Shown here piece after piece: positions 26,453 through 35,650 of a DNA stretch of 64,000 nucleotides (its first letter is position 1; each line of letters opens with the position of its first letter). The notes beneath the pieces were generated by a model. The model made no database searches, was not told the origin of the DNA, and worked only from the letters and a program-made list of their open reading frames with translations. Origin of the DNA: Pleomorphomonas diazotrophica (GTDB lineage: Bacteria; Pseudomonadota; Alphaproteobacteria; Rhizobiales; Pleomorphomonadaceae); NCBI RefSeq assembly GCF_002844595.1, contig NZ_PJNW01000005.1:248001-312000 (forward strand). Direction: 5' to 3'. The translations under genes and the position numbers were made by a program.

Positions 26453-27250
26453 TCAATCTTTCGAGGACATGGCACCCATCAGCTTGGGCAAGTCGCCGAA
26501 GCGGGCGATCAGGCCGAACACCGCCGCCGTCACCGCCACGAACAGTACCGACACGGCCGCCATGGTCGGCGTGTAGCCATAGCGAAGGGCGTTGAACACC
26601 TTGATCGGCAGTGTCTCGCGGACGAAGCCGATGGTCATGTAGGCGACGATGTACTCGTTGAGCGACAGCACGAAGGCGAAGGCATAGCCCGACACCACGT
26701 AGGGCAGGATCAGCGGCAGCACCACGGTGCGAAACACCGTGCGATCGTCGGCGCCCATGGTGGCGGCCGCCTCGGTCAGCGAACGGTCGATCGACGAGAA
26801 GCCGAGCGTCAGCGTGACCAGCGGCAGCGTGACGAAAAAGATGGCGTGGGCGATCACCGCCGTCCACGGCTGCCCGTAGAAGCCGGACGTCGCCCAGAAG
26901 GTCAGGAAGCCCAGGGCGGTGATCACCGGCGGCAACGTGAAGGGGGCGACGCCGAGAAGCTGGAACACCTGTGCCCAGGGCGCGAGGCGCCGCCACAGGA
27001 ACCAGGCGAGCGGCAGGGCGATGGCGACGGCCAGCGCCGCCGAGGTGACGGCGAGCAGCACAGAAGCGATCAGCGCCCGGAACCACTCGGGATTGACGAA
27101 GATCTCGGCAAACCAGTGCAGCGAAAAGCCCTGCGGCGGAAAGGCGAGGTTCTGCTTCTCGTTGAAGGAAACGCCGGTGACGACGACGATGGGCGCCGCG
27201 AGGAAGATGCCGACCAGCGCGAGGTAAAGGCGGGAGAGGGCGCGCTCCAT
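26453..27250 (-). CDS. Spermidine/putrescine-type ABC permease (PotC type)
   Basis: This 265-residue membrane protein with about six helices is of the PotC/PhnV group. The EAA loop reads S-L-T-E-A-A-A-T-M-G-A-D-D. It is the last gene of a minus-strand operon that starts with an agmatinase-like hydrolase. It is convergent to the FAD-linked oxidase gene, with only 11 bases between the stops. The transporter should import a polyamine or guanidino compound. Confidence 0.88.
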   Translation of the reverse strand: MERALSRLYLALVGIFLAAPIVVVTGVSFNEKQNLAFPPQGFSLHWFAEIFVNPEWFRALIASVLLAVTSAALAVAIALPLAWFLWRRLAPWAQVFQLLGVAPFTLPPVITALGFLTFWATSGFYGQPWTAVIAHAIFFVTLPLVTLTLGFSSIDRSLTEAAATMGADDRTVFRTVVLPLILPYVVSGYAFAFVLSLNEYIVAYMTIGFVRETLPIKVFNALRYGYTPTMAAVSVLFVAVTAAVFGLIARFGDLPKLMGAMSSKD

Positions 27251-27251
27251 C

Positions 27252-28103
27252 TCAGGCCTCCAGCTTCTTGCCGGCGAACATCGTCAGCGCAACGAGCGCC
27301 AGCGAAACCAGCACCAGGAATACGGCCATCGCCGCCGCGAAGGGCATGTTGGACTGATAGAGCGCCTGGTCGGTGATCAGCACCGACAACGTCCAGTGGC
27401 TCGGTCGTCCCAGGATCTGCGGCAGCAGGTAGGAACCGAGGGCGAAGATGAAGGCCATGATCAGCGTGGCGACCAGCGTCGTCCGGAGCGCCGGCAGCAC
27501 CACCGTGAAGAAGGCCTTGAGCGGCGAGGCACCCAGCGTGCGAGCCGCCTCGGTCAGCGTGGGGTCGAGCCGCACCATGGACGGGTAGAGCACCAGCACG
27601 GCATAAGGCATCGCCTGATAGACCATGCCGGTGAGCACGGCGCCGAAGCCCGGCACCAGCGCTTGCGGTGCCTCCATCAGACCGAGCCGGACGAGGAGGT
27701 TGGTGATGCCGGCGGTGCGCGACAATAGCGTCGACCAGGCGAAGCCGATGATCACTTCCGATAGCGACAGGATGGAGAGGAGCGCCACCAGCCAGAGCAC
27801 CTGCGTGACGCGTCGGGACCGGGCGATCAGATAGGTGAAGGGCACGGCGATGATCAGCGACACCACCGCCACGGCGATGGCGAGATAGAGCGAGAAAACA
27901 AGGACATTGCCGAAGAACGGCGTCAGGAAACGGGCATAGTTGGCCAGCACGAAGTCCGGCACGTAAAAACCACCCTGCTGACGGCGAAAGAAGCTCACCG
28001 CCACCATGGTGCCGAAGGGCACGATGAAGAAGATGGTCAGCATCAGACCGGGAAAGATCACCGGCAGATGCTGGACAAGCCCACGGGCCGGTTCGCGTCT
28101 CAT
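27252..28103 (-). CDS. Spermidine/putrescine-type ABC permease (PotB type)
   Basis: This 283-residue permease has a long N-terminal hydrophobic segment and the EAA loop T-L-T-E-A-A-R-T-L-G-A-S-P. It is the partner of the PotC-type protein. Its stop is one base before the PotC-type start, and its start overlaps the ATPase stop by four bases, so the genes are translationally coupled. Confidence 0.88.
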   Translation of the reverse strand: MRREPARGLVQHLPVIFPGLMLTIFFIVPFGTMVAVSFFRRQQGGFYVPDFVLANYARFLTPFFGNVLVFSLYLAIAVAVVSLIIAVPFTYLIARSRRVTQVLWLVALLSILSLSEVIIGFAWSTLLSRTAGITNLLVRLGLMEAPQALVPGFGAVLTGMVYQAMPYAVLVLYPSMVRLDPTLTEAARTLGASPLKAFFTVVLPALRTTLVATLIMAFIFALGSYLLPQILGRPSHWTLSVLITDQALYQSNMPFAAAMAVFLVLVSLALVALTMFAGKKLEA

Positions 28104-29131
28104 CTCGTGAGCACCACGGAACGGGCGGGATCGAGACGAAGCCCGACACGGTCGCCGACGGCGACCTCAGGCCGGGCGCGAGGACTGGTGACGGCGACCA
28201 CCTGGGCCCCGTTGGCATCGAGGAAGAACTCGATGGCGCCGCCGAGATCACGCACGAAGGTGATCTTGGCCTCCGGCAGTTCCGAGGATGGCGCAGTCAG
28301 CTCGACATCCTCCGGCCGGACCGAAACCGTGGCCTTCGAGACACCATAGGGCAGTGGAACGGCGGTCGGACGGCCGAGCAGCATGGCACGGTCGCCATCC
28401 CGTGATATGTCGATCAGGTTGGTGGAGCCAATGAAATCGGCGACGAAGGTATCGGCGGGCTTTCTATAGATCTCGACCGGCGACGCCGCCTGACGGATTT
28501 CGCCGCCTTTCATGACGATCACCGTGTCGGCCATGGTCATCGCCTCGCGCTGGTCATGGGTGACGACGATGGTGGTGATGCCGAGCTGCTGCTGCAACTG
28601 GCGCAACTCGACCTGCATCGCCTCGCGAAGCTTGGCGTCCAGAGCCGACAGCGGCTCGTCGAGCAGGAACAGGCGCGGGCTGACGGCGAGCGCACGGGCG
28701 ATGGCGACGCGCTGGCGCTGCCCGCCCGACAGTTTGGAAACGGCGCGGTCGGCATAGCCCGGCAGATGGACGAGCGCCAGCAACTCCTCGACGCGGCGGG
28801 CCTGCTCCTCCTTGGAAAGACCACGGATCCGGAGCGCATAGGCGATGTTGCCGCCGACGGTGAGGTGCGGGAACAGCGCCAGCGACTGGAACACCATGCC
28901 GAGGTTGCGCTTGTGGGTCGGCTGGCGGGTGATGTCCTCACCGTCGATGGAGATGGTGCCGGTCGTCGGCGCGTCGAGGCCGGCGATCATCCGGAGCAGC
29001 GTCGTCTTGCCGCAACCGGACGGTCCGAGCAGACAGACGAAGCGTCCGTTGGGCACCACGAGGTCGACGTCGTTCACGGCCTTGACCGGGCCGAAGTCCC
29101 GGCTGACGCCCTTGAGTACCAAACCCGACAT
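28100..29131 (-). CDS. Spermidine/putrescine-type ABC ATP-binding protein (PotA type)
   Basis: This 343-residue ATPase has Walker A GPSGCGKTT, signature LSGGQRQRVAIARAL, Walker B LFLLDEPLSALD and a C-terminal TOBE domain with VSVRPEDVEL. The ATG at 29131 was chosen over a TTG four codons upstream. It couples directly to the PotB-type permease. Placement after the binding protein and an intergenic hairpin suggests lower expression than the binding protein. Confidence 0.9.
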   Translation of the reverse strand: MSGLVLKGVSRDFGPVKAVNDVDLVVPNGRFVCLLGPSGCGKTTLLRMIAGLDAPTTGTISIDGEDITRQPTHKRNLGMVFQSLALFPHLTVGGNIAYALRIRGLSKEEQARRVEELLALVHLPGYADRAVSKLSGGQRQRVAIARALAVSPRLFLLDEPLSALDAKLREAMQVELRQLQQQLGITTIVVTHDQREAMTMADTVIVMKGGEIRQAASPVEIYRKPADTFVADFIGSTNLIDISRDGDRAMLLGRPTAVPLPYGVSKATVSVRPEDVELTAPSSELPEAKITFVRDLGGAIEFFLDANGAQVVAVTSPRARPEVAVGDRVGLRLDPARSVVLTR

Positions 29132-29158
29132 GGAGATTTCCAAGCTGACTAGAAGAGA

Positions 29159-29184
29159 GGCGCCCCGCGCTATGGCGGGGCGCC
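29159..29184 (-). other. Intergenic hairpin between binding-protein and ATPase genes
   Basis: GGCGCCCCGC at 29159-29168 pairs perfectly with GCGGGGCGCC at 29175-29184 (six-base loop). On the minus strand a short pyrimidine run TCTCTTCT follows. It may be a partial terminator or a 3' protecting hairpin of the binding-protein message. Confidence 0.6.
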
Positions 29185-29198
29185 GGACATGAAGGCGA

Positions 29199-30287
29199 TC
29201 AGCTGACGATCAGCTCGGTCCACTTCTCGTTCAGCCAGTCGGCCTTCTCGACCTGCATGTCGTAGCGCGGGATGATCGGATCGATCTCCGACGAGGCGGC
29301 GGCGAACTCGGCATCCGTCAGGTCGGTCAGCGACCGCTTGACGGTGGGCGCGGTGCCGACCTTGCGCGTCACCAGCGCCTGGATCGACGGCTGGCTCATG
29401 AAGTCGATGAAGAGGTGCGCTTCCTCGACCTTCTTCGAGGCCTTGGACAGCGCCCAGCAACCGGAATCGAGAATGCCGCCCTCCTTGGGGAAGGTGGAGC
29501 GGACATGGAAGCCGTCGGCGATCGCGAGGCCTGTCACGTCATGATAATACTGGCCCATCGGGATCTCGCCCGACTTCAGCGCCTGCTCGAACTGCGCCTC
29601 GTCGCGATACCACAGGCGGACGTTGCCCTTGAGCTCCGCCAGCTTGTCGAACGCCTTGAGGATGCCCTCCTCGGTGTCGAGGGCGTTGGTGCCGCCGAAG
29701 AAGGTCTTGGCCGTCACCTCCAGCAGGAAGGAGTTGGAGACCAGCGCCATCAGGCCGAGCTTGTCGGCGTTGGAGGCGTCCCATAGGAAGGCCCAGGAGG
29801 TCGGCGCCTCCTTGTAGACGTCGGTGTTGGAGACCAGCGTCACATACCAGGCGACGGCGCCGATGCCGGCGATGCGGCCGTCAGGATACTTGTTGACGAA
29901 GGCGGGGATCAGGGCATCGATGTTCTTGATCTTGGCGGCATCGAGCGGCGCCCACAGTTCGGTCGCCTGCCCTTTCAGCATCGAGGTCTGCGAGATCATC
30001 GACACGTCGGCCGGTGCCTCGCCGGCGCTCGCGGCCTGCTGCAGTTGGACGAGCCAGGCTTCGCCGGTCGGCTCGGCCACCGATTCCACGGCGATGCCGG
30101 TCGCCTTGGTGAACTCGGGGAAGACGTTCTTGTCAAAGGAATCCTTGAAGTAACCGCCATAGGCACCAACCTTGAGCGTGCGGTCCTGCGCGCGCAGCAC
30201 GTTGGGCATGGCGAGCATGGCGGCCCCGGTGGCACCGGCCGCGAGCAAGGCGCGGCGGCTGACGGATATGTCGGTGAGCTTGGTCAT
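29199..30287 (-). CDS. Polyamine/guanidino-type ABC substrate-binding protein (PotD type)
   Basis: This 362-residue periplasmic protein has a twin-arginine-like signal (S-V-S-R-R-A-L-L-A-A-G) with predicted cleavage after LRAQ. The fold is that of PotD/PotF-type proteins (SBP_bac_8 group), with LKVGAYGGYFKDSFDKNVFPEFTKATGI near the N-terminus and GEIPMGQYYHDV in the middle. It lies 67 bases after the agmatinase-like gene in the same operon, so the ligand is probably a guanidino compound or polyamine that the hydrolase then cleaves. Confidence 0.88.
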   Translation of the reverse strand: MTKLTDISVSRRALLAAGATGAAMLAMPNVLRAQDRTLKVGAYGGYFKDSFDKNVFPEFTKATGIAVESVAEPTGEAWLVQLQQAASAGEAPADVSMISQTSMLKGQATELWAPLDAAKIKNIDALIPAFVNKYPDGRIAGIGAVAWYVTLVSNTDVYKEAPTSWAFLWDASNADKLGLMALVSNSFLLEVTAKTFFGGTNALDTEEGILKAFDKLAELKGNVRLWYRDEAQFEQALKSGEIPMGQYYHDVTGLAIADGFHVRSTFPKEGGILDSGCWALSKASKKVEEAHLFIDFMSQPSIQALVTRKVGTAPTVKRSLTDLTDAEFAAASSEIDPIIPRYDMQVEKADWLNEKWTELIVS

Positions 30288-30354
30288 CTCAATGGTCCCC
30301 TTTGTCTGGCCGTTGCCGTGTTCGGCATGCGCGGCCGCTTCCCCTGGTTAATCT

Positions 30355-31407
30355 CTATTTACTCTTTTTCAGCGCCGGGCTGAACACCATCAGGCTCAGG
30401 ATCTCGAACAACATTTGCGCAGCGATCTGGGCGGTGTTGGTGGTCGCGTCATATTGCGGGGCGACCTCGACGACGTCGCCGCCGACAAGGTTGAGCCCCT
30501 TGAGACCCCGGACGAGCGCCAGCGCCTCGCGGCTGGTGAGACCGCCCACCTCCGGTGTGCCGGTGCCCGGCGCGAAGGCCGGATCGAGGCTGTCGATGTC
30601 GAAGGAGAGGTAGGTCGGGCCGTCGCCGACCACCTGCCGCGCCTTGTCGATGATCGCGGCAATGCCAAGGCCGGAAATGTCCCTGGCGTCGATCACCGTC
30701 ATGCCGCTGTCGAGCGAGAACTCCCAGAGATATTCCGACGAGCCGCGAATGCCGATCTGGATGGTACGGGTGGGATCGAGCACGCCATCGAGCACGGCGT
30801 TGCGGAAGGGCCCGCCGTGATGGAACTTGGTATCGTCAAAGGGCGCGCCGGTGTCGCAATGGGCATCGATGTGGACGAGGCCGACCGGACCTTTCGCTCC
30901 GACCGCCCTGAGTATGGGATGGGTAATGGAGTGATCACCGCCGACCGACAGCGGCAGCACGCCCGCCGCGACAATGGCGGCCACCGTCCGCTCGATGTCC
31001 TCATGGCTCTGTTCAAGACGGAAACGCCCCCGGAATGGTACGTCGCCGATATCAGCCACCGACATGTCATGCGTGGGAGCCGTATCCAGAACCTCGTTAT
31101 AGGGCCCGATGCGCTCGATCGCCCTCAGCGCCCGCGGCCCGAAGCGCGAACCGGGCCGATTGGTGACGCCGAGGTCCAGGGGCATGCCGAGAAGGGCAAC
31201 ATCGAGGCCTGAGAAATCGGGGGCATTCCAATCGATGGGCCGGGCCGGTGCCGACAGCAAAGTGGGCATGCCCGCAAAGGGGGCAGCGCGTGTGCCGCCC
31301 TTGAAAATGCGAGCCGCGACGCGCGCGTAGCGGGGGTCGTAGGTCTCTCCCGGCTTGCCGGTATACCTCTCCCGCAGCGCCTTCAATCGCTCGGCATTCC
31401 AGACCAT
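30355..31407 (-). CDS. Agmatinase/guanidino-acid hydrolase family (ureohydrolase)
   Basis: This 350-residue manganese ureohydrolase releases urea from a guanidino substrate. All metal ligands are present: His159 in GGDHS, Asp181, His183 and Asp185 in DAHCDT, and Asp270 and Asp272 in SFDIDSLDP. The C-terminal EVAPQYD motif fits agmatinase, guanidinobutyrase or guanidinopropionase rather than arginase. The ATG at 31407 is preferred to an in-frame GTG at 31428. It leads the operon with a PotABCD-type importer and is divergent from a LysR regulator whose inverted-repeat site lies between them. Agmatine and 4-guanidinobutyrate are the leading substrates; an aminotransferase across the gap could process the amine product. 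Confidence 0.9.
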   Translation of the reverse strand: MVWNAERLKALRERYTGKPGETYDPRYARVAARIFKGGTRAAPFAGMPTLLSAPARPIDWNAPDFSGLDVALLGMPLDLGVTNRPGSRFGPRALRAIERIGPYNEVLDTAPTHDMSVADIGDVPFRGRFRLEQSHEDIERTVAAIVAAGVLPLSVGGDHSITHPILRAVGAKGPVGLVHIDAHCDTGAPFDDTKFHHGGPFRNAVLDGVLDPTRTIQIGIRGSSEYLWEFSLDSGMTVIDARDISGLGIAAIIDKARQVVGDGPTYLSFDIDSLDPAFAPGTGTPEVGGLTSREALALVRGLKGLNLVGGDVVEVAPQYDATTNTAQIAAQMLFEILSLMVFSPALKKSK

Positions 31408-31560
31408 GGATGATCGGTCCCCTGACACGTCAGGTCGCGCTGCCCGCGTCCGTGACGGCTGATATGGCGCCGGCTATTCACCGAGCGCCTTCGCAGACTG
31501 CTCCCCGGAGCTTGGCTGCTCCTTGTCTGCCCAATCAAAAGGCAAATCCATTTGAAATGC

Positions 31561-31592
31561 AATTCACATTGATTTATCCAAGCATGTGAATT
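31561..31592. promoter_or_regulatory. Inverted repeat, probable LysR binding site
   Basis: AATTCACAT (31561-31569) and ATGTGAATT (31584-31592) are exact inverted repeats with a 14-base spacer in the gap between the divergent LysR and hydrolase genes. They lie 20 bases before the LysR start, a position suited to autoregulation and activation of the divergent operon. Confidence 0.65.
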
Positions 31593-31611
31593 TTTCTCAC
31601 AGACGGATCCG

Positions 31612-32580
31612 ATGGGCGAACAGGGAATTCCCAGCCGGCTGCCGCCGCTCAACTCGTTGCGCGCCTTCGAGGCAACGGCCCGCCGCGGCTCGGTGTCAGC
31701 GGCGGCGCGCGAGCTCGGCGTCACCCACGGCGCCGTCAGCCATCAGATCAGGGCGCTCGAAGAGACATTGGGGTCGTCCCTGTTCGAGCGCGGTAGCCGC
31801 CGCATGCGACTGTCGGCGCAGGGTGCCTTGCTGCTGCCCGCCGTGACCCAGGCCTTCGGCGACATCGCGGCGGCAACGGCCCGCCTGCAGCGGCCGGAGG
31901 CGAGCGGCACGCTGACCATCATGTGCGTCGCCGGCCTGTTGTCCTTCTGGCTGCTGCCGCGCCTTCACGGCTTCACCGACGCCTATCCCGGCATCACACT
32001 GAATCTCTCGGCCGGCAACGACCCGGCGCGCGTCGGCGATCCGGAGGTCGACCTCGTCATTCTCTACGGTCGCGGCAGCGTCGACGGATGCTGGAGCCGG
32101 CTATGGAGTCCGCTCCGCCTGTTTCCGGTGGTTTCGCCAAGCCTGATCGCCAGCCGTCCGCTGCGTTCAGTGCGCGACCTTCGCCATCACACGCTGTTGC
32201 ATGGCGACCGCGGCGACGAGTGGTCGACCTGGCTCACCGCCGCCGACGCCGCCGACCTGCCGCGCGGCCGCCAGCATTTCCTGGGCGATGCCCGCCTGTC
32301 CACCGAGGCCGCCGTCCATGGTCAGGGCGTCGCGGTGGGCGATACCATCACTGCTGCCCGGCTGATCGCCGACGGCGATCTCGTGGTGCCCTTCGATCTC
32401 TCGGTGGCGGCCAACGACAGCTTCTTTGTCGCCTGCCGCAGCGAGATGCGCTCGGCGCCGATCGTCAAGGCCTTCGTCGACTGGCTGTTCGCGACGCTCG
32501 ACGACGGCGCCCTTCCCGAACCCAGGCTGTCGCCGCGATCGTCCACGCGACGACCCGCCAGCCCATCGCCCGATCCCTGA
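31612..32580 (+). CDS. LysR-family transcriptional regulator (GcvA-like)
   Basis: This 322-residue regulator has the N-terminal winged helix LPPLNSLRAFEATARRGSVSAAARELGVTHGAVSHQIRALEETLGSSLFER, which is the GcvA-like subtype, and a two-lobed effector-binding domain. It is divergent from the guanidino hydrolase and importer operon and probably activates it. The aminotransferase gene begins 23 bases after its stop, so the two are likely co-transcribed. The last 20 residues are proline/arginine-rich and look disordered. Confidence 0.9.
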   Translation: MGEQGIPSRLPPLNSLRAFEATARRGSVSAAARELGVTHGAVSHQIRALEETLGSSLFERGSRRMRLSAQGALLLPAVTQAFGDIAAATARLQRPEASGTLTIMCVAGLLSFWLLPRLHGFTDAYPGITLNLSAGNDPARVGDPEVDLVILYGRGSVDGCWSRLWSPLRLFPVVSPSLIASRPLRSVRDLRHHTLLHGDRGDEWSTWLTAADAADLPRGRQHFLGDARLSTEAAVHGQGVAVGDTITAARLIADGDLVVPFDLSVAANDSFFVACRSEMRSAPIVKAFVDWLFATLDDGALPEPRLSPRSSTRRPASPSPDP

Positions 32581-32603
32581 CCCGCCGCCACAGGACCCCG
32601 GAC

Positions 32604-33785
32604 ATGCCGCGCCTCAATCCGCTCGTCACCGACCTTGCACCACCGCCCATTCCGTCCGTCCAGGCCTGGGCTCGCGCCTATGACGGCAGCTTCGGCCCGA
32701 CGGTCGACCTATCGCAGGCCGTGCCGGGCTATCCGCCGCATCCCGAGTTGATCGCCCTGTTGCGGGCGGCGGCGACCAATCCGTCGACGGCCGCCTATGG
32801 CGCCATCGAAGGCGACCGTGCCCTGCGCGAGGCGCTCGCTGCCGATGAAAGCGCCCTTTATGGCGCGGCGATTGCCGCCGACAACATCCACATCACCGCC
32901 GGCTGCAACCAGGCCTTCATCTGCGCCGCGCTCGCCGTCGCCGAGCCCGGCAGCCGGGTGTTGCTGTCGAACCCATTCTATTTCAACCATGAAACGTCGC
33001 TACGCATGTTCGGCGTCGGCATCGGCCTCGTCGACTGCCCAGCAGAAGCCGGCTTCCTGCCTGACCTTGACGCGCTCGACGAGGCGATCACGCCCGACGT
33101 CCGGGCCTTCGCCATCGTCTCGCCCAACAACCCGACCGGCGCCGTCTATCCGCCTGACCTGCTCGCTGACCTGCTGGAACTCTGCCGGCGGCGCGGCATC
33201 TGGCTGATCCTCGACGAGACCTATCGCGATTTTCTGCCGGCCGAGGCGCGGCGGCCGCACGACCTCTTCCTGCGCTCCGGCTGGGGCGACGGGCTCATCT
33301 CGCTCTATTCCTTCTCGAAGAGCTTCTGCGTGCCCGGCTACCGGCTGGGCGCGGTGACGGCGAGCCCGGCCGTGGTGACCGAGATCGCCAAGATCATGGA
33401 CAACTTGCAGATCTGTGCGCCGCGCGTCGGCCAGATCGCCATTGCCGAGGCTTTGCCGAGGCTCAGCTTCTGGCGGGAGGCCAACCGGGCGGAGATCACC
33501 CATCGCGCCAATGCGCTGAAGGCGGCCATCACCGAAGCGAACGGCTGGGAGATCGGCGCCGTCGGCGCCTACTTCGCTTTCGTGCGTCATCCGTTTGCCG
33601 GCGTAGCATCGGCGCGTGTCGCCGAGGATCTGGCCCGGCGAGCCGGCGTGATCACCGTTCCCGGCAGCTATTTCGGACCAGGGCAAGACGACTACCTGCG
33701 CTTTGCCTTTGCCAACGCGACGGCGGCTACCATCGGCCTCCTGCCGGGGCGTCTCGACCAGCTCCGGACGGTTGCCAACGCTTGA
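32604..33785 (+). CDS. PLP-dependent aminotransferase, class I/II
   Basis: This 393-residue fold-type I aminotransferase has the cofactor motifs SPNNPTGAVYPP and LDETYRDF, and the Schiff-base lysine in YSFSKSFCVPGYRLG. I chose the ATG at 32604 because the family N-terminus matches and the longer open frame upstream overlaps LysR in another frame. Its partner genes handle guanidino compounds or polyamines, so it may transaminate the resulting amino compound, but class I/II enzymes are broad. It ends base-to-base with the convergent MBL-fold gene. Confidence 0.88.
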   Translation: MPRLNPLVTDLAPPPIPSVQAWARAYDGSFGPTVDLSQAVPGYPPHPELIALLRAAATNPSTAAYGAIEGDRALREALAADESALYGAAIAADNIHITAGCNQAFICAALAVAEPGSRVLLSNPFYFNHETSLRMFGVGIGLVDCPAEAGFLPDLDALDEAITPDVRAFAIVSPNNPTGAVYPPDLLADLLELCRRRGIWLILDETYRDFLPAEARRPHDLFLRSGWGDGLISLYSFSKSFCVPGYRLGAVTASPAVVTEIAKIMDNLQICAPRVGQIAIAEALPRLSFWREANRAEITHRANALKAAITEANGWEIGAVGAYFAFVRHPFAGVASARVAEDLARRAGVITVPGSYFGPGQDDYLRFAFANATAATIGLLPGRLDQLRTVANA

Positions 33786-34793
33786 TCACGCCGAGGGGCG
33801 CCACCAGGAGCCGCCGACCGGCAAGGCGACGAAGTCAGTGTCGGCGAGGCCGGCCGCAGCCCGCGCGGCGGCCAGCCGCAACGGCGGCTCGTCGAGCGCT
33901 TCGTCGGTGAGCTGGAAGCAGCCCCAGTGGATGGCGATGCTCCGCCGCGCCCCGACTTCCCGATGAGCGAGCACCGCCTCCTCGGGGTTCATGTGGTGCT
34001 CCTTCATGATGCGCCGCGGCTCGTAGGCGCCGATCGGCATCAGCGCCAGGTCGAACAAAGCGCCGTTGCGCTCGTGGGTCGCCAGGCGCTCACGCGTTTC
34101 GCGGAAATGCGCGCCATAGCCGCTGTCACCGGCAAAATAGCAGGAAAAGCCTTCGGAAAAGATGGCGAAGGCGCCCCACAGCATACGGTTGCGGTCGTTG
34201 AAGCTGCGCGCCGACCAGTGGCGGGCCGGCGTCAAGGTCAGCTCAAGGCCATGGTAGAGGTGGCTCTGCCACCAGTCGAGCTCGACGACGTTGGAAATAC
34301 CCCAGCGCCTGAGCAACGCGCCGACACCCAGCGGGGCGACGAAGAGCGTGCGGCCACCGAAACGCTTGTTGATGCGGCGCACCGAGGCCCGGTCGAGATG
34401 ATCGTAATGGCCGTGGGAAATGAGCACGACGTCGACCGGCGGCAACTCGTCGAGTGCGATGCCGGGCGGCACGAAACGCCTCGGACCGAGGAAGCTGAAG
34501 GGTGAGGCGCGTTCGCTGAAGACGGGATCGGTGAGCAGCGTCAGGCCGCCGATGCGGAGCAGAACGGTGGAATGGCCGATGAAGGTGGCCGAGGTTTCCG
34601 TTCCCATGATGCGGGCGAGATTGGGAGCCACCCTGGGCGTCGGGCTTGCCGGCGGGTACGGCTTGCCCTCACGGCGCGCCTCCCGCTTCCACGCCCATAT
34701 GTCCCGAAGGGTGGCGCGGGCGGCTTCCAACTCCGGATCACGAAAGCCGTCCGGCGTATGGTGAGTCTTGGCGGGATCGTAATAGGGATTCAT
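33786..34793 (-). CDS. MBL-fold metal-dependent hydrolase (NAPE-PLD/UlaG-like)
   Basis: This 335-residue cytoplasmic metallo-beta-lactamase-fold protein has the metal motif SHGHYDHLD, FAGDSGYG and a late histidine in AIHWGCFQL. The layout resembles bacterial NAPE-phospholipase-D-like and UlaG-like hydrolases. The ATG at 34793 was chosen since the protein family usually starts N-P-Y-Y-D. The stop codon abuts that of the aminotransferase. No neighbour indicates the substrate. Confidence 0.85.
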   Translation of the reverse strand: MNPYYDPAKTHHTPDGFRDPELEAARATLRDIWAWKREARREGKPYPPASPTPRVAPNLARIMGTETSATFIGHSTVLLRIGGLTLLTDPVFSERASPFSFLGPRRFVPPGIALDELPPVDVVLISHGHYDHLDRASVRRINKRFGGRTLFVAPLGVGALLRRWGISNVVELDWWQSHLYHGLELTLTPARHWSARSFNDRNRMLWGAFAIFSEGFSCYFAGDSGYGAHFRETRERLATHERNGALFDLALMPIGAYEPRRIMKEHHMNPEEAVLAHREVGARRSIAIHWGCFQLTDEALDEPPLRLAAARAAAGLADTDFVALPVGGSWWRPSA

Positions 34794-34903
34794 TGCCGCA
34801 GATCGCTCCAGTGCTCCAACGCGTCGGGTCAAGGCAATATGGCATCGCCGCGCGGAAATGCCATATGCATCGGGGGCTTGGGCGCCACACGATGGCGTGA
34901 GCG

Positions 34904-35632
34904 CTAGGCTGCGGCTGGCTCTTCAATCGGCAGATACGCAGCCCAGGCGACGAGCGCCGCCCTGCCGCCGTCGGTCAGGCGGTAGATGCCGCGCTCGACC
35001 CGCTCGAACCAGCCGTAGACATCAGCTTGCAGGATTTTCGCGGCGTCGGGCGCGACCGGCTTGAGATCGCGCGGCCTGAGTGGTCCGTCCCGCAGCGCAC
35101 GGGCAACGGCGAGCGCCTGCTGACGGTAGGCGGTCATCTGCGGCAGCCGCGTCGAGCCACCCGCCATCGGGTCGCCCCGGCGGCGACGGAACTCCTCGAC
35201 GATGCGCGAGCGGCGCCGGCCATCGCGGCGCGGCTTCCAGGGCGCCGGCTCGACGATCACCTCGATGAGGCCGGTGGCGGTGACGGCAATCAGGCCGAAG
35301 CCGAGAAAGCGGCAGAGTTTCCTGACGCGCGGGTCGCCCTCGCGGCCGCGGCCGCGCTTCGAGGCACCAACGGCGAGCCACACCTCATCGGCCGCCGCCG
35401 TGCGATCCACTGCCTGCAACACCAGCTCCAGGGTGAAGGCGCGCTTGAGCTCGCCGATCACCACCAGCTCGGGCTCGCCGTCCGAGAGGCCGACGAGATC
35501 ACAGCCCTTCACCTCGCCCTTGACGGTCAGGCCAAGGCTTTCGAGGTGACGTTTGACGGGCAGGTAGAGGTCGGTTTCCACGCGACGGTTTCCGAACGGA
35601 CGACTCAACAAGGGTAGAACGTCGCCCGCCAC
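34904..35632 (-). CDS. DUF2161 family protein (PD-(D/E)XK-like)
   Basis: This 242-residue protein starts with the DUF2161 pattern ETDLYLPVKRHLESLGLTVKGEV, GCDLVG and VIGELKRAF, which looks like a degenerate PD-(D/E)XK nuclease core (E-x-K in G-E-L-K). The C-terminus is a winged-helix-like region. Annotated relatives are described as putative phosphodiesterases, but no function is established. Translation likely begins at GTG 35632, without a clear ribosome site. It follows the second Dpp-type importer by 18 bases on the same strand. Confidence 0.75.
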   Translation of the reverse strand: MAGDVLPLLSRPFGNRRVETDLYLPVKRHLESLGLTVKGEVKGCDLVGLSDGEPELVVIGELKRAFTLELVLQAVDRTAAADEVWLAVGASKRGRGREGDPRVRKLCRFLGFGLIAVTATGLIEVIVEPAPWKPRRDGRRRSRIVEEFRRRRGDPMAGGSTRLPQMTAYRQQALAVARALRDGPLRPRDLKPVAPDAAKILQADVYGWFERVERGIYRLTDGGRAALVAWAAYLPIEEPAAA

Positions 35633-35650
35633 CGGTAAAGAAAGCGTGGG

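Noticed and set aside
31408-31611. Possible guanidine (ykkC-type) riboswitch upstream of the ureohydrolase
   Set aside because: I could not find the conserved guanidine aptamer segments; a LysR-type inverted repeat explains the regulation better.
31923-33785. A longer aminotransferase with about 220 extra N-terminal residues
   Set aside because: The extra part is an alternate-frame reading of the LysR gene; the ATG at 32604 matches the family start.
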